From Pardosa pseudoannulata (Eukaryota > Arthropoda > Arachnida > Araneae > Lycosidae): a DNA stretch of 64,000 nucleotides. The notes beneath the pieces were generated by a model, which worked only from the letters and a program-made list of their open reading frames with translations, was not told the origin of the DNA and made no database searches. Location: NCBI GenBank assembly GCA_032207245.1, contig CM063502.1, positions 71,951,616 through 72,015,615 of the forward strand, given 5' to 3'. This document shows positions 12,074-27,949 of the stretch, one piece after another (position 1 is the first letter of the stretch; each line of letters opens with the position of its first letter). The position numbers and the translations under genes were made by a program.

Positions 12074-12150
12074 AGTTCCTTGATGGCTGAATAGTTGGAA
12101 AGTTGACTTTTTAAAACAGAGTACTTGGGTTCATCTTCCACTGTAATAGT
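12074..12150 (+). repeat. tRNA-derived SINE head, diverged
   Basis: TTGATGGCTGAATAGTTGGA followed by TACTTGGGTTCATCTTCCAC matches the A-box and B-box blocks of the better preserved SINEs at 19612 and 59961 in order and spacing. The conserved tail is not visible after it, so it is 3'-truncated or too diverged. Confidence 0.5.
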
Positions 12151-12209
12151 AGATATTAGTAATTATAGGCTTGTTTTATTTCAGAGCTCTTAAAAACTAC
12201 TGTTTTACT

Positions 12210-12680
12210 CAAAAGAGCTAATGAGGCCAGATCCTATTAAATGCACCACATATACAACCAGACAGGTATTTCAGACAGGTGGATGTCCCTGGGTAAGAAA
12301 ACACATGACGACGGCCATTTGTGAAAAAAATAAAACAGTAAGAAATCAATCACTAAAGCAAAAGGTGCACTCACGCGCCTATACTACATGGGAGCAACCA
12401 AGGCCCAAGAAGGAACTGTGAAAATCGACAGTCGGACTAAAATCCAAATCTGAAGTAAACAAAGATGCGTGCTAGGCGGAGCACGAGGAAATTGCTTCAT
12501 CGGGAGTCTGTCTCTTACTAAGCACAAATGAGTGTTATTATATTGGAATTTTGTCACAATTTACAGGCCAAAGATGATTCTTAACGACCACAATAAATGT
12601 CAGCTGTAGGATCCGGAGAGGAAAAATCTGGTACCGAAGAGCAGCACCCTTCTATTTGCCTATTTTTAACCAGAATAATA
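12210..12680. other. Higher-GC island of unknown origin
   Basis: Base composition is visibly richer in G and C than the surroundings, as for transposon fragments elsewhere in the window. A 66-codon frame at 12221-12421 on the plus strand has no recognisable domain. No terminal repeats were found. Probably an old transposon fragment. Confidence 0.35.
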
Positions 12681-13249
12681 GGCAATATGATTGAAGCAAG
12701 TATTATTAAATGTTCTGGGGACTGTTAATAAGAGACTAAAATCTCAATCAGAGAACACAGCTCATGCAAAATAATGGATAAAGTCTGTTGAGAAAATGTT
12801 GACATTCAAGTAAAATTGACACGGAAAGATATAACGACTGATTTCCTACCATTGAAGATAGCTTAACATTCACTCATAATTACACATTGATATATTATAT
12901 TTTGTTTAAATGACCAAATATGCGTAATGTTAGTTCTTGATAACAATGACATATATTCAGTGCAGGTGGCGTCCAGGGAAAACTAAAAGCATTTGCAATC
13001 CGCCTTTACTTATGTTGAATATTTCATTTGTTATTACTTTTCTGTGACCTGCCAATAGCTCTGAAGGGATAAATACTCCAAAGAACTCACTCACTCATTC
13101 AAAAGATTGGGTAGAGCAAAAACGACCTCGCCAGTTACGGTTGGAGCACGATAGGAAACAGGAAATTCTTTGCCTCCCTGTCAATGCGCACTGATAGCAG
13201 CGACGGCATTCACTGCTGGAACTAATTGTAACAGCAAAAAGCTATGGTT
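12681..13249. other. Non-coding stretch
   Basis: AT-rich, with a somewhat GC-richer part at 13080-13230 leading into a SINE-like tail. No gene recognised. Confidence 0.5.
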
Positions 13250-13540
13250 TAGCCTTTTTACAGACAAATATAATCCTGCACTCCAAATCAAATTAAATCT
13301 ATAAAAGTGTAAATTTCGAGGTTCGGTGTATCCTGGAAAGATGTGAAAAGTCTTCTATCATATAAAATTTTTCATTTAAGAATAGAAAATAAAGTGTTCC
13401 TAAAATTTTATTTTTATTTAGGAACTAAAAACTAAGGAAAATGCCACTCTCTAGCTGAACAATATAAAAGAATTGAAAATGATCGATAGATGTAAAATCT
13501 ATTATTTCAGTATCGGAGGTATGAATGAGTAAAATATATT
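13250..13540 (+). repeat. SINE-tail plus duplicated module, copy 2
   Basis: 13250-13300 ends in GCACTCCAAATCAAATTAAA, matching the SINE tail CACTCCAAACCAAAC. About 150 bp later, CTAGCTGAACAATATAAAAG, then ATGATCGATAGATG and GGAGGTATGAATGAGTAAA, align with copies at 14660 and 16040. Confidence 0.5.
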
Positions 13541-14303
13541 ATTCTAAAAAAAAAATAATTTTCCCAGATATAACGTAAAAATAGTACAAACAAAATTCTT
13601 AACGTTTTATCAAATGTATAAATAGTTACAAATTCATATACTTTGAAAAACTCTAATTTTACAAGACTATCATTCATTTTATTTAGTCTGATAACAATTA
13701 AATTACAAATCAAACACATAGTTGAAAAAACAAATAAACCAAATTATTTTATAATCCGTAGCAATTAAACGTTTAATGAAAAAATATTATTTTACTGTAT
13801 AATTATTCTTTATACTTGACAATTTAGATAGATTTTAACTAAAGCAATCATGTAAAAAATAGTTTTTTAAGTAAAAAAAATATGCATATATTCATATCAT
13901 GTGTATACGTAAATGTACTACTACAGCATTTAATGTGATTATACAATGCCTTATGGGAAATAAAATCCTGTTTAAATATTCAGTTTTACGCTATAAATCT
14001 AAAAGCATCTTGTAATAAAGGATAACTATAAGATTAAAGTGTAACAGTATTGAATATACAAATATTCAAATACAGTTTGCGTGTCAAATTAATAAGTAAC
14101 ATAAAAATGGAATTTATAAATAAATAAATAAATAAAGAAGGATTTATTAAAATTTAAAGAATATACAGTGACACATATATGAATATTAATGATTTAGAAT
14201 TATTTTTGTTTATATAATCAATAGGGTCTCTGAAATGTGATTGGTTTCTCGCTATTTTGAACAAGTTTAAATAAAAATTCTACTCTATAATATAATCTAA
14301 ACA

Positions 14304-14760
14304 ATCATCGGAATGTTTAATGTGCTGATTTTTGAAACATGGTTTCTTGGGTTCGACATCCACTGCCCAAAGGGATATTCATAGCTGTTCAGAGTTAATC
14401 TTAAGCAGTATAATTTGGACTAACTAGATTTCGTGTTGCAAAATAACCGCTTCATATATAAGAAATTTTATAAAGGGCCCAATATAAGAATCAGCATATC
14501 TTGACTAAAAATTCTTCTACTTTCTGTAGATATATTTCCCATGAAGAAAAAACGTACACATGAAAAGCAATAAAATAGTTTTGTAATTATGATATGACAC
14601 GCATAGTCATTCAATATCTTTTGATTGCAGACTAACTAAATCAACTGCCAGTACCTAACTGAAAAATATAAAGAAATTGCCAGTGATCGATCGATGATAA
14701 TCCATCATTTTCTGCACCGCAGGTATAAATGGGTAAAAGGAAAAAAAGGTAAGAAAATAA
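14304..14760 (+). repeat. SINE plus duplicated module, copy 3
   Basis: 14304-14450 contains a degenerate tRNA-like head with CTTGGGTTCGACATCCACTG (a B box) and the tail word TTAAGCAGTATAATTTGGAC, then TTTCGTGTTGCAAAATA, all matching the SINE consensus order. 14640-14735 carries AACTAAATCAACTGCCAGT, GATCGATCGATGATAATCCA and GGTATAAATGGGTAAAAGG, shared closely with copy 4. Confidence 0.55.
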
Positions 14761-15750
14761 CTTTTGTACTAAATATTTAACACGAGAAAATGAGTATGAT
14801 TTTTTTTAAGGAAAAAATCAATCTGTTGTTTATAAACAATAATTTAAATTGTTTTAACTATTATGAATTCTAATTTGAAAATTTTAGTAATCCTGTGTTT
14901 TTTAACAATATTGGTATCATCAATAGAAGAGATCCTAGAAATAAACAAAGTAACCGAAATATATAATATGCTGAGTGTAGCACAAACCTTTAATTAAACA
15001 TGGTGTTTTAATATATATTAAATTCTCTTATATAACAGTTTAAATACATTTTTACAAAAACTTCATAAAATGCTATTTTAAAATTAAAACTAGAAATTAA
15101 TATACATAAATGTTTGTGTTTTATTAAAAGAAAATAGCTAATAAATTAATTCCATGCAATCACCAAGTATTCTCTTTCTTTAAATATGGTGTAATTAATT
15201 AAGATGAATGAAGTTCCATAGTTTATATAGACAGACTTTATTACCCAGTTTTAATCCACATATCTTTAAAATATGGATCTTGAAAATTTTAAATACAAAA
15301 ATAAATTATAACTATAAATATGATACGAATATTTAGATGCAATTCATTTCTCTCTCTAATGGTTTTCAAAATAAAATGTTTAAATAAATATGTAAGAGGA
15401 AATAAGTTTGCAATATAAGAATACGCATCATCGTGGATATATTTTAGTATACCCACATGGCTTAATTTTATTATTTATGTTTATATGAAAATAGTGAAAA
15501 AGGTGAGTCTCTAAAATTTAAATTTTGTTTTTAGATAACCAATTATATTCGAGCACAAATAGGTTTAGGAATAGTAGTTTCACTCTGAGAAAGTAATAAT
15601 ATAAAAACTTACAATACTAAAAGTATACTCAGCCAGTTTTACATTCTGAAAATTCTGCATATAAAATAAGCCAAATTATTGTCAACAAGCCAGGCAACTA
15701 CATTTTGGTACCGGAGAATTGGAGCGGAATGAAGTCATGTCTTTTTTTTT

Positions 15751-16180
15751 AGCCATTCCTAACAAGCTTTAAGCAGTAGGTTCTGATCTGATAAGAAGCC
15801 ATGTAGCAAAAAATGTCACCGTAATACTCCAAACAAACCAAATTTATAAAAGATCCCAGTTTAGGTGACAGCAAATCTAGAAAGGCTCTTTTACTAGAGT
15901 CACTGTCAGCCGTAATGAAAAAAAATCAACCAATGCAAAGTAATAATGTAATTTTTTTTTTTACTGATCTTGATATGACACTGTAAGGCATTCAATATCT
16001 TTAGAATGCAGACTGAACTAAATCAACTGTCAGTTTCTGACTGAACGATATAAAGAAATTGCGGGTGATGGATCGATGATAATCCATCATTTTCAGCACC
16101 GTGTATCGTAAGAATGAATGGGTAAATGGAAAAAAAAATTCCGGAGAAGAAAAAAAATTTCATACAAAGAACTTAACACG
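15751..16180 (+). repeat. SINE tail plus duplicated module, copy 4
   Basis: 15751-15845 reads CTTTAAGCAGTAGGTTCTGA through TACTCCAAACAAACCAAA, a good match to the SINE 3' part. 16015-16125 contains AACTAAATCAACTGTCAGT, GGATCGATGATAATCCATCA and GAATGAATGGGTAAATGG, matching copy 3 over about 110 bp. The order SINE tail, spacer, module is the same in copies 2-4, so the unit was duplicated with the SINE already inside. Confidence 0.6.
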
Positions 16181-17090
16181 TAAAAACAGGTATAAACTTA
16201 CTTTCATGGGTTGGTGAAATGTATAAATAATTCATGACATAATACTCTGTAAAAATTTCGAGAGAAATGAATCTGTGTTTTAAAAGTGGTACTTTTAAAT
16301 TTTGATATGGTTTTACTTTATCTTTTGCGAATCTTTCATTCACTTTTATTCTTGTTAAACAATATTTGTAACCTTCGTCAAATGCATGGTAAAATAAAAT
16401 GAAAAAGAAATTATCTGAAATACAGTGAAACAAAATTTTAATAAAATATATCCTCTTAATCATTTCTCATATTTCATGCTTTTGATACATTTTTACATTC
16501 AACAAGCTGCATGAAAATATAGTATTTTTTTAGTTAAAAATAGAAATTAATGCAGGGATTTAGGTGATCAATTAACCGAAATACTCTAATACACTATTTA
16601 AAAACTCTTTTGTCTTATGTTCTAATATTTAAAATCATTAAATGCAGTGGAAAAAAAATTCAAAAGATTAAGACGAAATGTTATAATAATAGGTGAAATA
16701 TTTCAAAGTATTCTGTATTGAATAATAAATCTAATTCTAAATGTTATTATGACTGACATGTAAATATTTTAATACTAATTATATATCAATTTAATATAAA
16801 ATTATAAGGGAAATTTGCAAACCAATAAATAAAAGAAACCTGTTTGTGATTTAAATGGGCGTTACTTAGTATAATCGTGGTGTAGCATTATTTGTATTAC
16901 TAGTAGCATTCTTCAATTTATAAAAATTATTATAACTTACTCAATTCTTTTGTTTCATTTAACAAATCAACAAAAAATATTTTATTCCTCTAAGACTTGA
17001 AAAAGCTGACACAATATTAGTTAAATTTATATGTAAATTGTATTTGAATTTTAGATAATTATTCGTTAGTTAATTTAATAAGCTCATGCA
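16181..17090. other. AT-rich stretch with diverged duplicate sequence
   Basis: 16500-16690 parallels 10620-10860 at low identity. A 96-codon minus-strand frame (16173-16463) has no recognisable domain and lies partly in duplicated sequence, so I do not call it a gene. Confidence 0.5.
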
Positions 17091-17107
17091 AAAAACTTAA
17101 TAAAAAA

Positions 17108-17581
17108 CCTAAGGTTATTCTACATTTCAATTTATATAATTTTGAAAGCTTAATGAAATTTGAATGATTTGTTTTTAACTCCGCAGTTAAAGAACAAGTA
17201 AGTTTAAAATAAATTTATTCGGACAAAACTTTTTGGCATTTTTTTCCAGAAATTTAATATTTCTTTTCATTTTCAATACCCGATTATATTGATCGTATCT
17301 CATCTACTTTAATCTTGAGAATATTAACATCATCTTAATTAGTGTTTATATAGTAGACATATGTCTAAATTTACGTCTGCAATGTTAATTATGTACTATT
17401 TCTTGCTATGGATATATCTTTATGTTTTAAATGAAATATGTGAAAAATATACTATATATTTATTGCTGAATAAATTTATTTTAAACTTATTTATTCCTTA
17501 ATTTCGCAGTTAAAAACAAATCGTTCAAATTTCATTAAGCTTTTAAAAATTATATAAATTAAAATGTAGAAAAACCTTATG
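17108..17581. mobile_element. Foldback/MITE-like element with 113-bp inverted arms
   Basis: 17108-17220 and 17468-17581 are inverted copies. Both, read inward, contain AAGCTTAATGAAATTTGAA, GATTTGTTTTTAACT and AGTTTAAAATAAATTTATTC in the same order with few mismatches. The 247-bp spacer has no coding content. The size and the lack of an open frame fit a non-autonomous inverted-repeat element. No obvious target duplication was identified. Confidence 0.7.
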
Positions 17582-18363
17582 TTTTTTTTAAACATGTTTA
17601 TTATAATTTTTCTAGGATTTATAAATTTTATTGAAGATTTACAATGACGTGTACTACTGGATTAAAGAAATGGGATAAGCCAGTATAGATTCATTAAATT
17701 GGCAGGTATATGCAAATGAATTCTAAAAATAAAAATAATCCCCAACTCTACAATACTAAATCTGTACAGAACTGAGGAAATTTAGTGCCAAGAAATGCAG
17801 ATAAGTATTGCTATAATTAAAGGAGCTACCTCATTCAATTGAGATTTGTTTATTCGTGACATAACGAATTAAAAATTATAAATATGTTTTTCCTTAATTG
17901 GCATTTCGTAAATCAACGTGCTTCACCAACGTATTAAATTTAATGTAATGAGTTATTCCTTCGACCACCGATTTTTATACCTTTTTAATAAAATTTTAAT
18001 TTAGTTTTGACTAGTGGTTACAAAAATTTTTCCTGGTTATTGATTTGTTTATAAAGAATCCATTAGTGCATTGAACTCTAATTTTTTTATTTCTTTCTAT
18101 TCATGCCCTTTATTTAAACTGCAATAAGAAAATTTCTGTAAAAATGAATAGACTTAATTGTTTATTTACTACAATATTACAATTTCAGTGTACAACCACA
18201 GTAAACTGTATTATAATAAAACACCTTATGATGCAATTTTGGGATTTAGATTCGATATATTACAATTTCATTAGCAAATTCAAACTGTCAATGCAAAAAC
18301 AGACCAAAAAATAATTAGTATGAACAATGAACAAATCTATAGTAAACTTTCTGTTATATATAT
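17582..18363. other. AT-rich non-coding stretch
   Basis: No recognisable gene or repeat. Confidence 0.7.
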
Positions 18364-18975
18364 CGGGTGGTTATAATTAAGCTTTTTCTATAATCGACAA
18401 CGCAAACTGGTTAAAGGAATTCAACCAAATTTTTTATATTAGTTATACAAGAAATTTCAAAAGAAAAACAAATAGCTCCAAAATATCCACCAGAGGGCGC
18501 CTTTTCAAGAAAAACGTGAAATCTAAAACAATAAACTACCAAAACGGAATACAGAAAAATATTAACATTCACTGACTAGTTTCCGATCACCTTGTAATTA
18601 AACCGTATTAAGAAAAGGTAAGGGAGAAAGAAAACAGTTCAATTCTGATGTCTGTGACTGTGAGTCAACGGCATCAACAAATACTGGAGTGGTAAGTTTA
18701 CGGCCTCTTCCAGATTGAACTCCTAATTTTCCCGTCTCTCTAATACTTTTAATAATGGCCCGGTTACCTTTAGAAGACATTGGTAGACGCCGAAGGTTCT
18801 TTCTATGACAAAATTCAGACTGCAGCAAAAGCATTGCCCTTGTTTTCGTAAAACAGCTTCACCAATAACACGCGTTCAATTAAATAGACCATCATCAGTA
18901 CAGCCGAAAACAACGACTTATTCCAACGTTTTATACTCTAACCTGTTTCGCTCAAAGCTTTTTCTTTTTACAAGC
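18364..18975 (-). mobile_element. mariner-like remnant, internally deleted
   Basis: The left end, GGGTGGTTATAATTAAGC, follows a short TA run and looks like a mariner terminus. The right side, read inward from about 18970, shares AAGCTTT and a GCGAAAC...GGTTA block with it in inverted orientation at low identity. Only the transposase N-terminus lies inside (separate entry), followed directly by 3'-like non-coding sequence. About 600 bp replaces the usual 1.3 kb. Confidence 0.6.
18600..18892 (-). pseudogene. mariner-like transposase, N-terminal helix-turn-helix remnant
   Basis: The minus strand starts at an ATG at 18892-18890 with MVYLIERVLLVKLFYENKGN, the usual opening of a helix-turn-helix domain in this family. 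After about 20 codons a one-base frame change leads into the frame at 18834-18598, with CHRKNLRRLPMSSKGNRAII and then ETGKLGVQSGRGRK, a GRGRK linker typical of mariner DNA-binding regions. Similarity ends after DSQSQTSEL. All three catalytic acidic residues are missing. No activity is expected. Confidence 0.7.
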
Positions 18976-19611
18976 ATGCAAACCATATGCTGAATATAGA
19001 TTTCTGAGAGAAATTAATTAGATACATTGATGCTTTTCACATATACTTAAAATTTCATATCAATCAGAATTTCAACAAAATATTTCTGGTATTTAACATT
19101 AAACATTGTACTCTTATAGTTTTTTATCCTTTAATATAATCAGGAATTTAATGACATAAATAATAAAATAAATATAAGAATAAGTTCATTTCCGAAGAAC
19201 CATTTGAGGGCATTTTGTACTTAAAAACATAGTTATTAAAATCCAATCTTTTTCTTCACTCGATTCAATATTTTTTTGGGAATCTAAAGTTTATATTTTT
19301 TCACTGAAATTTAATTGCAAATGGTCCTTGCGGCGCCACAGATGTTTTTTTGGTCTGCTTCTGAGAGTTATATATTCAATATTCTGGCTTTTATGAGTAC
19401 TCCGGATTTTTATTATTTTTTCTAAAACATAAATGTGTTTATTATTTCTTACTTTATTCTCAATAAGTGTAGCTTACTTTTGTATTTATATTTTTACGAG
19501 GAATACTTAAATTTTGATGTTAATATAATGGGCATGCTATTCTAAAAGTTCAGTGCAGGGATGATCAGTTGTATAAAGTTTATTATTACTCATGGTGTAA
19601 TTTACCTCTCT
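18976..19611. other. AT-rich non-coding stretch
   Basis: Nothing recognisable apart from a short GC-rich word near 19330 (GCGGCGCCACAGATG). Confidence 0.65.
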
Positions 19612-19787
19612 CCGAGTGCTGGCCGAATGGTTAGGGTGCTGACCTACGATACTGGTGTTTGTGGGTTCGAATACCATTGTGGCATGGATATTCGTAGTGA
19701 ATCGGAATGGGCTTTAAGCAGTAGGTCCCAGTCTCATTAGCCCTCATGTTTCAAAAGTAAACCATAGCACTCCAAACCAAACTAAAC
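19612..19787 (+). repeat. tRNA-derived SINE
   Basis: A tRNA-like head has an A box, TGGCCGAATGGTTAGGG, and a B box, GGGTTCGAATACC, about 45 bases apart. The body contains CTTTAAGCAGTAGGTCCCAG, TCATTAGCCCTCATG and a tail CACTCCAAACCAAAC. The same order occurs at 59961-60137 at high identity. Such elements are transcribed by pol III and mobilised by a partner LINE. Confidence 0.85.
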
Positions 19788-19817
19788 CCTCTTTCCCAAA
19801 ACGTAAACTTTAACCCA

Positions 19818-19965
19818 AACGATGGTTAAATTAGTAGGACGCTACTTTTTGAAATCTCATTTTGGAGTTCATATCCTACTGTTTGCTTAGTTACTTTTAG
19901 CCGTCTGTAATCAGCTTTAAACTGCCTGGTCTACTAGCCTTCATCTGTAAAAGCAGAAGTCCATA
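19818..19965 (+). repeat. Second, older SINE copy in tandem with the first
   Basis: A diverged head (GATGGTTAAATTAGTAGGAC) is followed by TTTTAGCCGTCTGTAATCAG, CTTTAAACTGCCTGG and CTAGCCTTCATCTG, matching the SINE body in order. It lies only about 30 bp after the first copy and is more diverged, so it is probably an earlier insertion. Confidence 0.6.
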
Positions 19966-21315
<1,350 letters not shown>

Positions 21316-21607
21316 TATTATCTATAATATATCTTGGATCAGTTACCAAAGTATATACGTTATATTTTAGTCCTTTATAAGCTTTTGCTTTTTTATTCAC
21401 AATTATAACTTTAACCTCTTAATTTATAAAAATGTATCTCGTAACATTTTAATTTATTTTATAACAATGTGCGAAACATATATATAAAATTGCATTTCTT
21501 AATTTCTTTATTTTTACTTTTTCCAACCAAAATATTTAAAAGAAAAAGAATGAAGAAAGGTCATTTAATTCTCTCCTGGAAGTAATAAATATATTCAAAG
21601 AAGAAAG

Positions 21608-21880
21608 ATGGTACTTTTATTGGTAAAAAATAACATGAGTTTTTTATTATCAAGATACCTCAGCTTTTATAGGAAATCGGATTATATTCCTTTGTGCTTT
21701 ATAAGCTTTAAAAAAGCTTTCAACATAGCACTGCAGATTTTATTAGAGTTAGTTTGTCAAAATACTCCAGCGATATACTCCTATATAAAGATAATTCTTT
21801 ATAAGCGTAACACAAATAAAAGGATGTATTTTTTTGAAAAGTCTCTGGAATACATTACTTTTTTAGTACTTGTGAAATAA
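21608..21880 (+). pseudogene. Possible LINE reverse transcriptase fragment
   Basis: A 90-codon frame contains PLCFISFKKAFNIALQILLE, which resembles LINE RT motif A (FIDFKKAFDSV), and a later SYIKIILYKRNT resembling the downstream YIK...Y segment. The Asp of motif A is Ser here, so even if homologous it is inactive. The frame has no other RT motif and composition is AT-rich. I consider homology plausible, not established. Confidence 0.3.
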
Positions 21881-21941
21881 AATATGAATCACAACCTTCA
21901 GAACATCAAAGCATTTTTTAAAAGCAAATCTGTTGAATATG

Positions 21942-23825
<1,884 letters not shown>

Positions 23826-25426
23826 CAGTAGTAGTAAAGTAATAATAATATTCGAATGGGATATGCAGTCATGAAACGTTTATTATATACATGAATCTGT
23901 CGTTTCACTTTTCGTTATTTTTTTGAGGAGAAGAGCATCTTATTTGAAATCTTGATATTTTAAATGGCCCTCAATATTTTAGCCGAAATCCCCAGTGGGC
24001 ATTAAATTCTAAAGAAACATCCACAGTGAGAGATAGCCAGTAAAAATAACTAGATATTACTAAAAGTTATGGATGACTTATGTTATTCTCGAATAAGTAG
24101 CTGGCATCAGTGTACAAGAGTGCATGGATAACAATGAATACATGTTAATTGAGAATGGTACCATAGATTCGGAAATTCGGGAAACTAATTTCACCATTTG
24201 TGAATGTACTGAACCATAATTAACGAAACTGTTATTTAAAACTGTGCAACTCCATCTCTTTATATTATAAACTATGCTAATTAGACAGAATTCAAAATGC
24301 AAATTTTACGTAATGTAACTCCATTTTTTTACACCCTTGTACAAAGTTTAACTTAAATCCATTTCCTCCTATAATTTTGAAATTTTTATTTAGGACTTTC
24401 GTATTTTGAATCTTGAAACATAATATTTTGTTGCAATTTTCGCTATATATAACTAATTTCAATGTAAAAGAAATTAATGATACCGAACTACAACGATGAA
24501 ACTCGAAGATATCCGTGCGTGGTTTTTAACAATGCTATTTAAAAAATTGAAATGAATGATATTAAAGGTCTAACACAAAACGAAATCTATTGTTTATAGG
24601 AAATAATTTTGAGTTTCTACATGCTATTACTTCCTGGTATCATATAATTTGAAAAAATTAATTCTTTTTCTAAAAGAAACTCTCATTGTAACGAGTATTA
24701 ATGCTTCGGATCTCCGGGAGATGGCAGCACCTAAGTTCTTCGTAGAAAACATGTATACCGTGAAAATCGAACTTTCTTTGAATTTTTATGAGAATGGGCA
24801 AACGAGAAAAATTATGTGAAACTTCGTACAAAATAAAATGTGAAGTATGATATAATGCAGGGAAGGGATATGGTGAAGAAATAATATTTTTTACTGATGA
24901 ACATGTGATTTCTAAATTGATTACAATTGATTACTAAACTAACCAGAAATTTTCTATCAGTTTTATTTTCCACTCTAAGAACAATTCTAATGTCAGTAAT
25001 AACACACGGTTTTTTACACTTATATATTCTTTAAGTTACTACCATTAAATGCCAAAATAAGAAATCCATGTTTAGGTTCAATTAACTGACAAACATAAAA
25101 TAAGTCAAAATGTTTTTCAACTAAAACATGGTCCTGAAAATAAGTGTATATGCATCGAATTACATATTTGGCTAAAAACTATCATTCAAAAAACATTTTG
25201 TAGAGACATTTTATCTTTTATATTTATAATTCAATAATTAATTTTAAAAATATGTAATTAATCTCAGCGGAAGATCTACAAATATAAAAATTCGATGCCT
25301 ATAAATACATCTATAAGAATACCATAAATTCGATATGCAAAATTAAAAGAAGTTATATAGTTTTAACATAAATTTATGCCTACAGATATTAAAATCCTTA
25401 AAGTAAATAAATCTGTGGATGAAAAC

Positions 25427-25457
<31 letters not shown>

Positions 25458-27949
25458 TTCCCTTTTCCCTTTACTTAAGTACATTTAAACAAATTGGTTG
25501 AATATTAAAAATTAATTTTCTTTTCTTTCACCTAAGACATAAAATATTACCTATTATTTCGCGAAATTGTGGGTACTTTATCGAAAAAAAAGAAGATTGC
25601 AAGAATCAATTAAGGTAATTCAATTATAAATATAATATTCCAAATTGAAATGAAGCAACATCTCTTCTAATTTAGAAATGTAGGAAATATTTTAAATGAA
25701 ACTTGTACTTAAATTTAATGGGTTTTTAAATTTTCCCTATTCTGTAGCAGTGGTATTAGCAATTGTTTACTACTTTGGTATAATAAAATGCATGATTTTT
25801 TAAATGAAGCATAAAATAATTTGTTTTTTTTTATTATAATAAGGAGAAAAATTTAAAAAAAAAACCAACAAAAATGTAATTACATGTCTTCTTTTAAAAG
25901 GTTTCTCAAATCAAGTGAAGAAATAGAAAAAACTTTTTATATAAGGCTAAAATTTAATTATGTTAAAAGTGTTTATGTAAACATATAACATTTATCATTG
26001 TGAATGCATTGTGGTAGTCATTCATTTAATTTTACTACCCAAGACTAGAATCTATGGCTATATTTACACATTCTCAGATGCAGTAAAATGTTCAATATTT
26101 CTTTGTTTTCGGTTTTTAATAAATATTCAAAATACACTATGTAGTTCATGGATACAGCTTGTAATGTAATATTGCATAAACTGAAGAATATAATGGAAGA
26201 TTATTTGTACTGTTTATCACACCATCTGATAGTCAATAATTATACACCAATAATGTAAAAAACAATTTATCATTATACATTATGCAATATCATGTTTACT
26301 TTTAGATTTAATAATCTCGCAGATTTAGGCATTTGTCATAAGGATGGACCTGGTTTAAGATTCCTTCTTCGACAAATGTTACCAACATTTTTTTTTTCAA
26401 AACAGTGGACACAATCAACAACGCACCAAACAATTTGAAAACAAATACCTCACCAGCAGGAAGGATGTGGATACGATATAATGAGACCGAAAATATATGT
26501 TACATGTTAAATTAATGAGATCGATGGAGATGTTTATTGTCAGATTTTTCAATAATGCAAGGGGGAATACAAAACAAAATGGAAAGGAATGGTATATTGT
26601 GAAGACAATGAAACCGCCAGACCTCAAATAGCCATCGGAATGTAACAACTTTAAACTGGACATTTGTAATCTCTCTATGTATACTTCCGATGTTCTGGAT
26701 TTTTCACATTTTCCCTGAATTTTAGAACTTATAGGTTTAAGAAACTTTATGGCACATCTCTAAAGCTGACTTTTTAGAAGAGAATATCGGAAACGTACTC
26801 CACAGATATAACAAATCCATGAATCTTCCAGATTATTAACTCAAAATGTATCTATGCTTATACATAACTTTGGAAATAAATTTACGTTTTTCTCAAATAT
26901 TTTATAATTGCTATGTCTACTGGGAGTACGAAAGCAAAAACGATCTCTGTAGGAAAAGAATGACAATAGAAACATATAAATTTTCATTATAATCCTAATG
27001 CTTGCAAAAAATAAGAAAACAGTGCGTGAAAGGTTTTTAATTAACACTGCAAAGATTTTTTAATATAAATTAAATTAGTTTTGTATATTTTACTTTAATG
27101 TAATTGATTTTATATAGATACCCTAAACCAATGATATTTGAATGCATAATTGCAGTTGCTATTGATACTTAAATGAAATATTACATCAAAAACCCGTTAT
27201 GTGAAACAATAAAAATCAATTTAAATTTGTGAGTGCATTATTGTGAATATTAAAAATATCTATGCTATTTTCATTGAGAAAGTAATAATAATATTCGCTA
27301 TATTTTATTTAGAGATGCATTTATAAAAACAAATCTTTTCTTATTAAAAATTAATATTTTTTCTTGTTTTGACTAAGACATAAAATATTCCGGATACTAC
27401 ATTAAATAATAAGTAATATATCAAAAAATATTAAAGATTTGGAAGAATCAAATAATGTATATGAATGATAAATATTACATCCCACATACAATTGACTCGA
27501 CTACTTTTTTTTTAAATTTCTAAATGCATGAAATATTAAAATGAAAGATTCTACTTTAAGAATATTTTATTTTTTCTTAGTTTCTCAGGGAGTTGCAATA
27601 GCAATTGTTTTCAACTCGGATCTATAATTAATCTTTTTAATTTAAGCATTCCATTTATTTCTAGTGAAAGTAGGGTGAAAGATTATAAAAATAAATAAAG
27701 GAAAGGGATATTTTTGGAGGAGTTATGCACCAATACGCAAATATTTAAAAAAAATGGTTAAATAAATAATGGTTAATGGTTAAATTTAATATCAAATAAG
27801 ATTTTATTGTTTATACAGTACTTGGAGAAAAGCAGAAATTTGAAGATGAGCAGGTCTATGATCAAACATTCTGTATGTATCCCACATGTATGTATACAAC
27901 AGGTATAAAAACATAATTTTAAAATACTTGTCAATTTGTTTTACTCTAA
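23826..27949. other. AT-rich non-coding stretch
   Basis: Includes a short (AAT)n run at 25427-25456 and a GC-richer patch at 24705-24760 (GATCTCCGGGAGATGGCAGC) that may be a transposon remnant. Small open frames at 24078-24302 and 26415-26663 (both minus) show no recognisable domain. Confidence 0.6.

Noticed and set aside
16173..16463. 96-codon minus-strand frame as a host gene
   Set aside because: AT-rich composition, no domain, no start context, and partly in diverged duplicated sequence.
26415..26663. 82-codon minus-strand hydrophobic frame
   Set aside because: Hydrophobicity follows from A/T-rich codons. There are no conserved motifs and no supporting neighbours.
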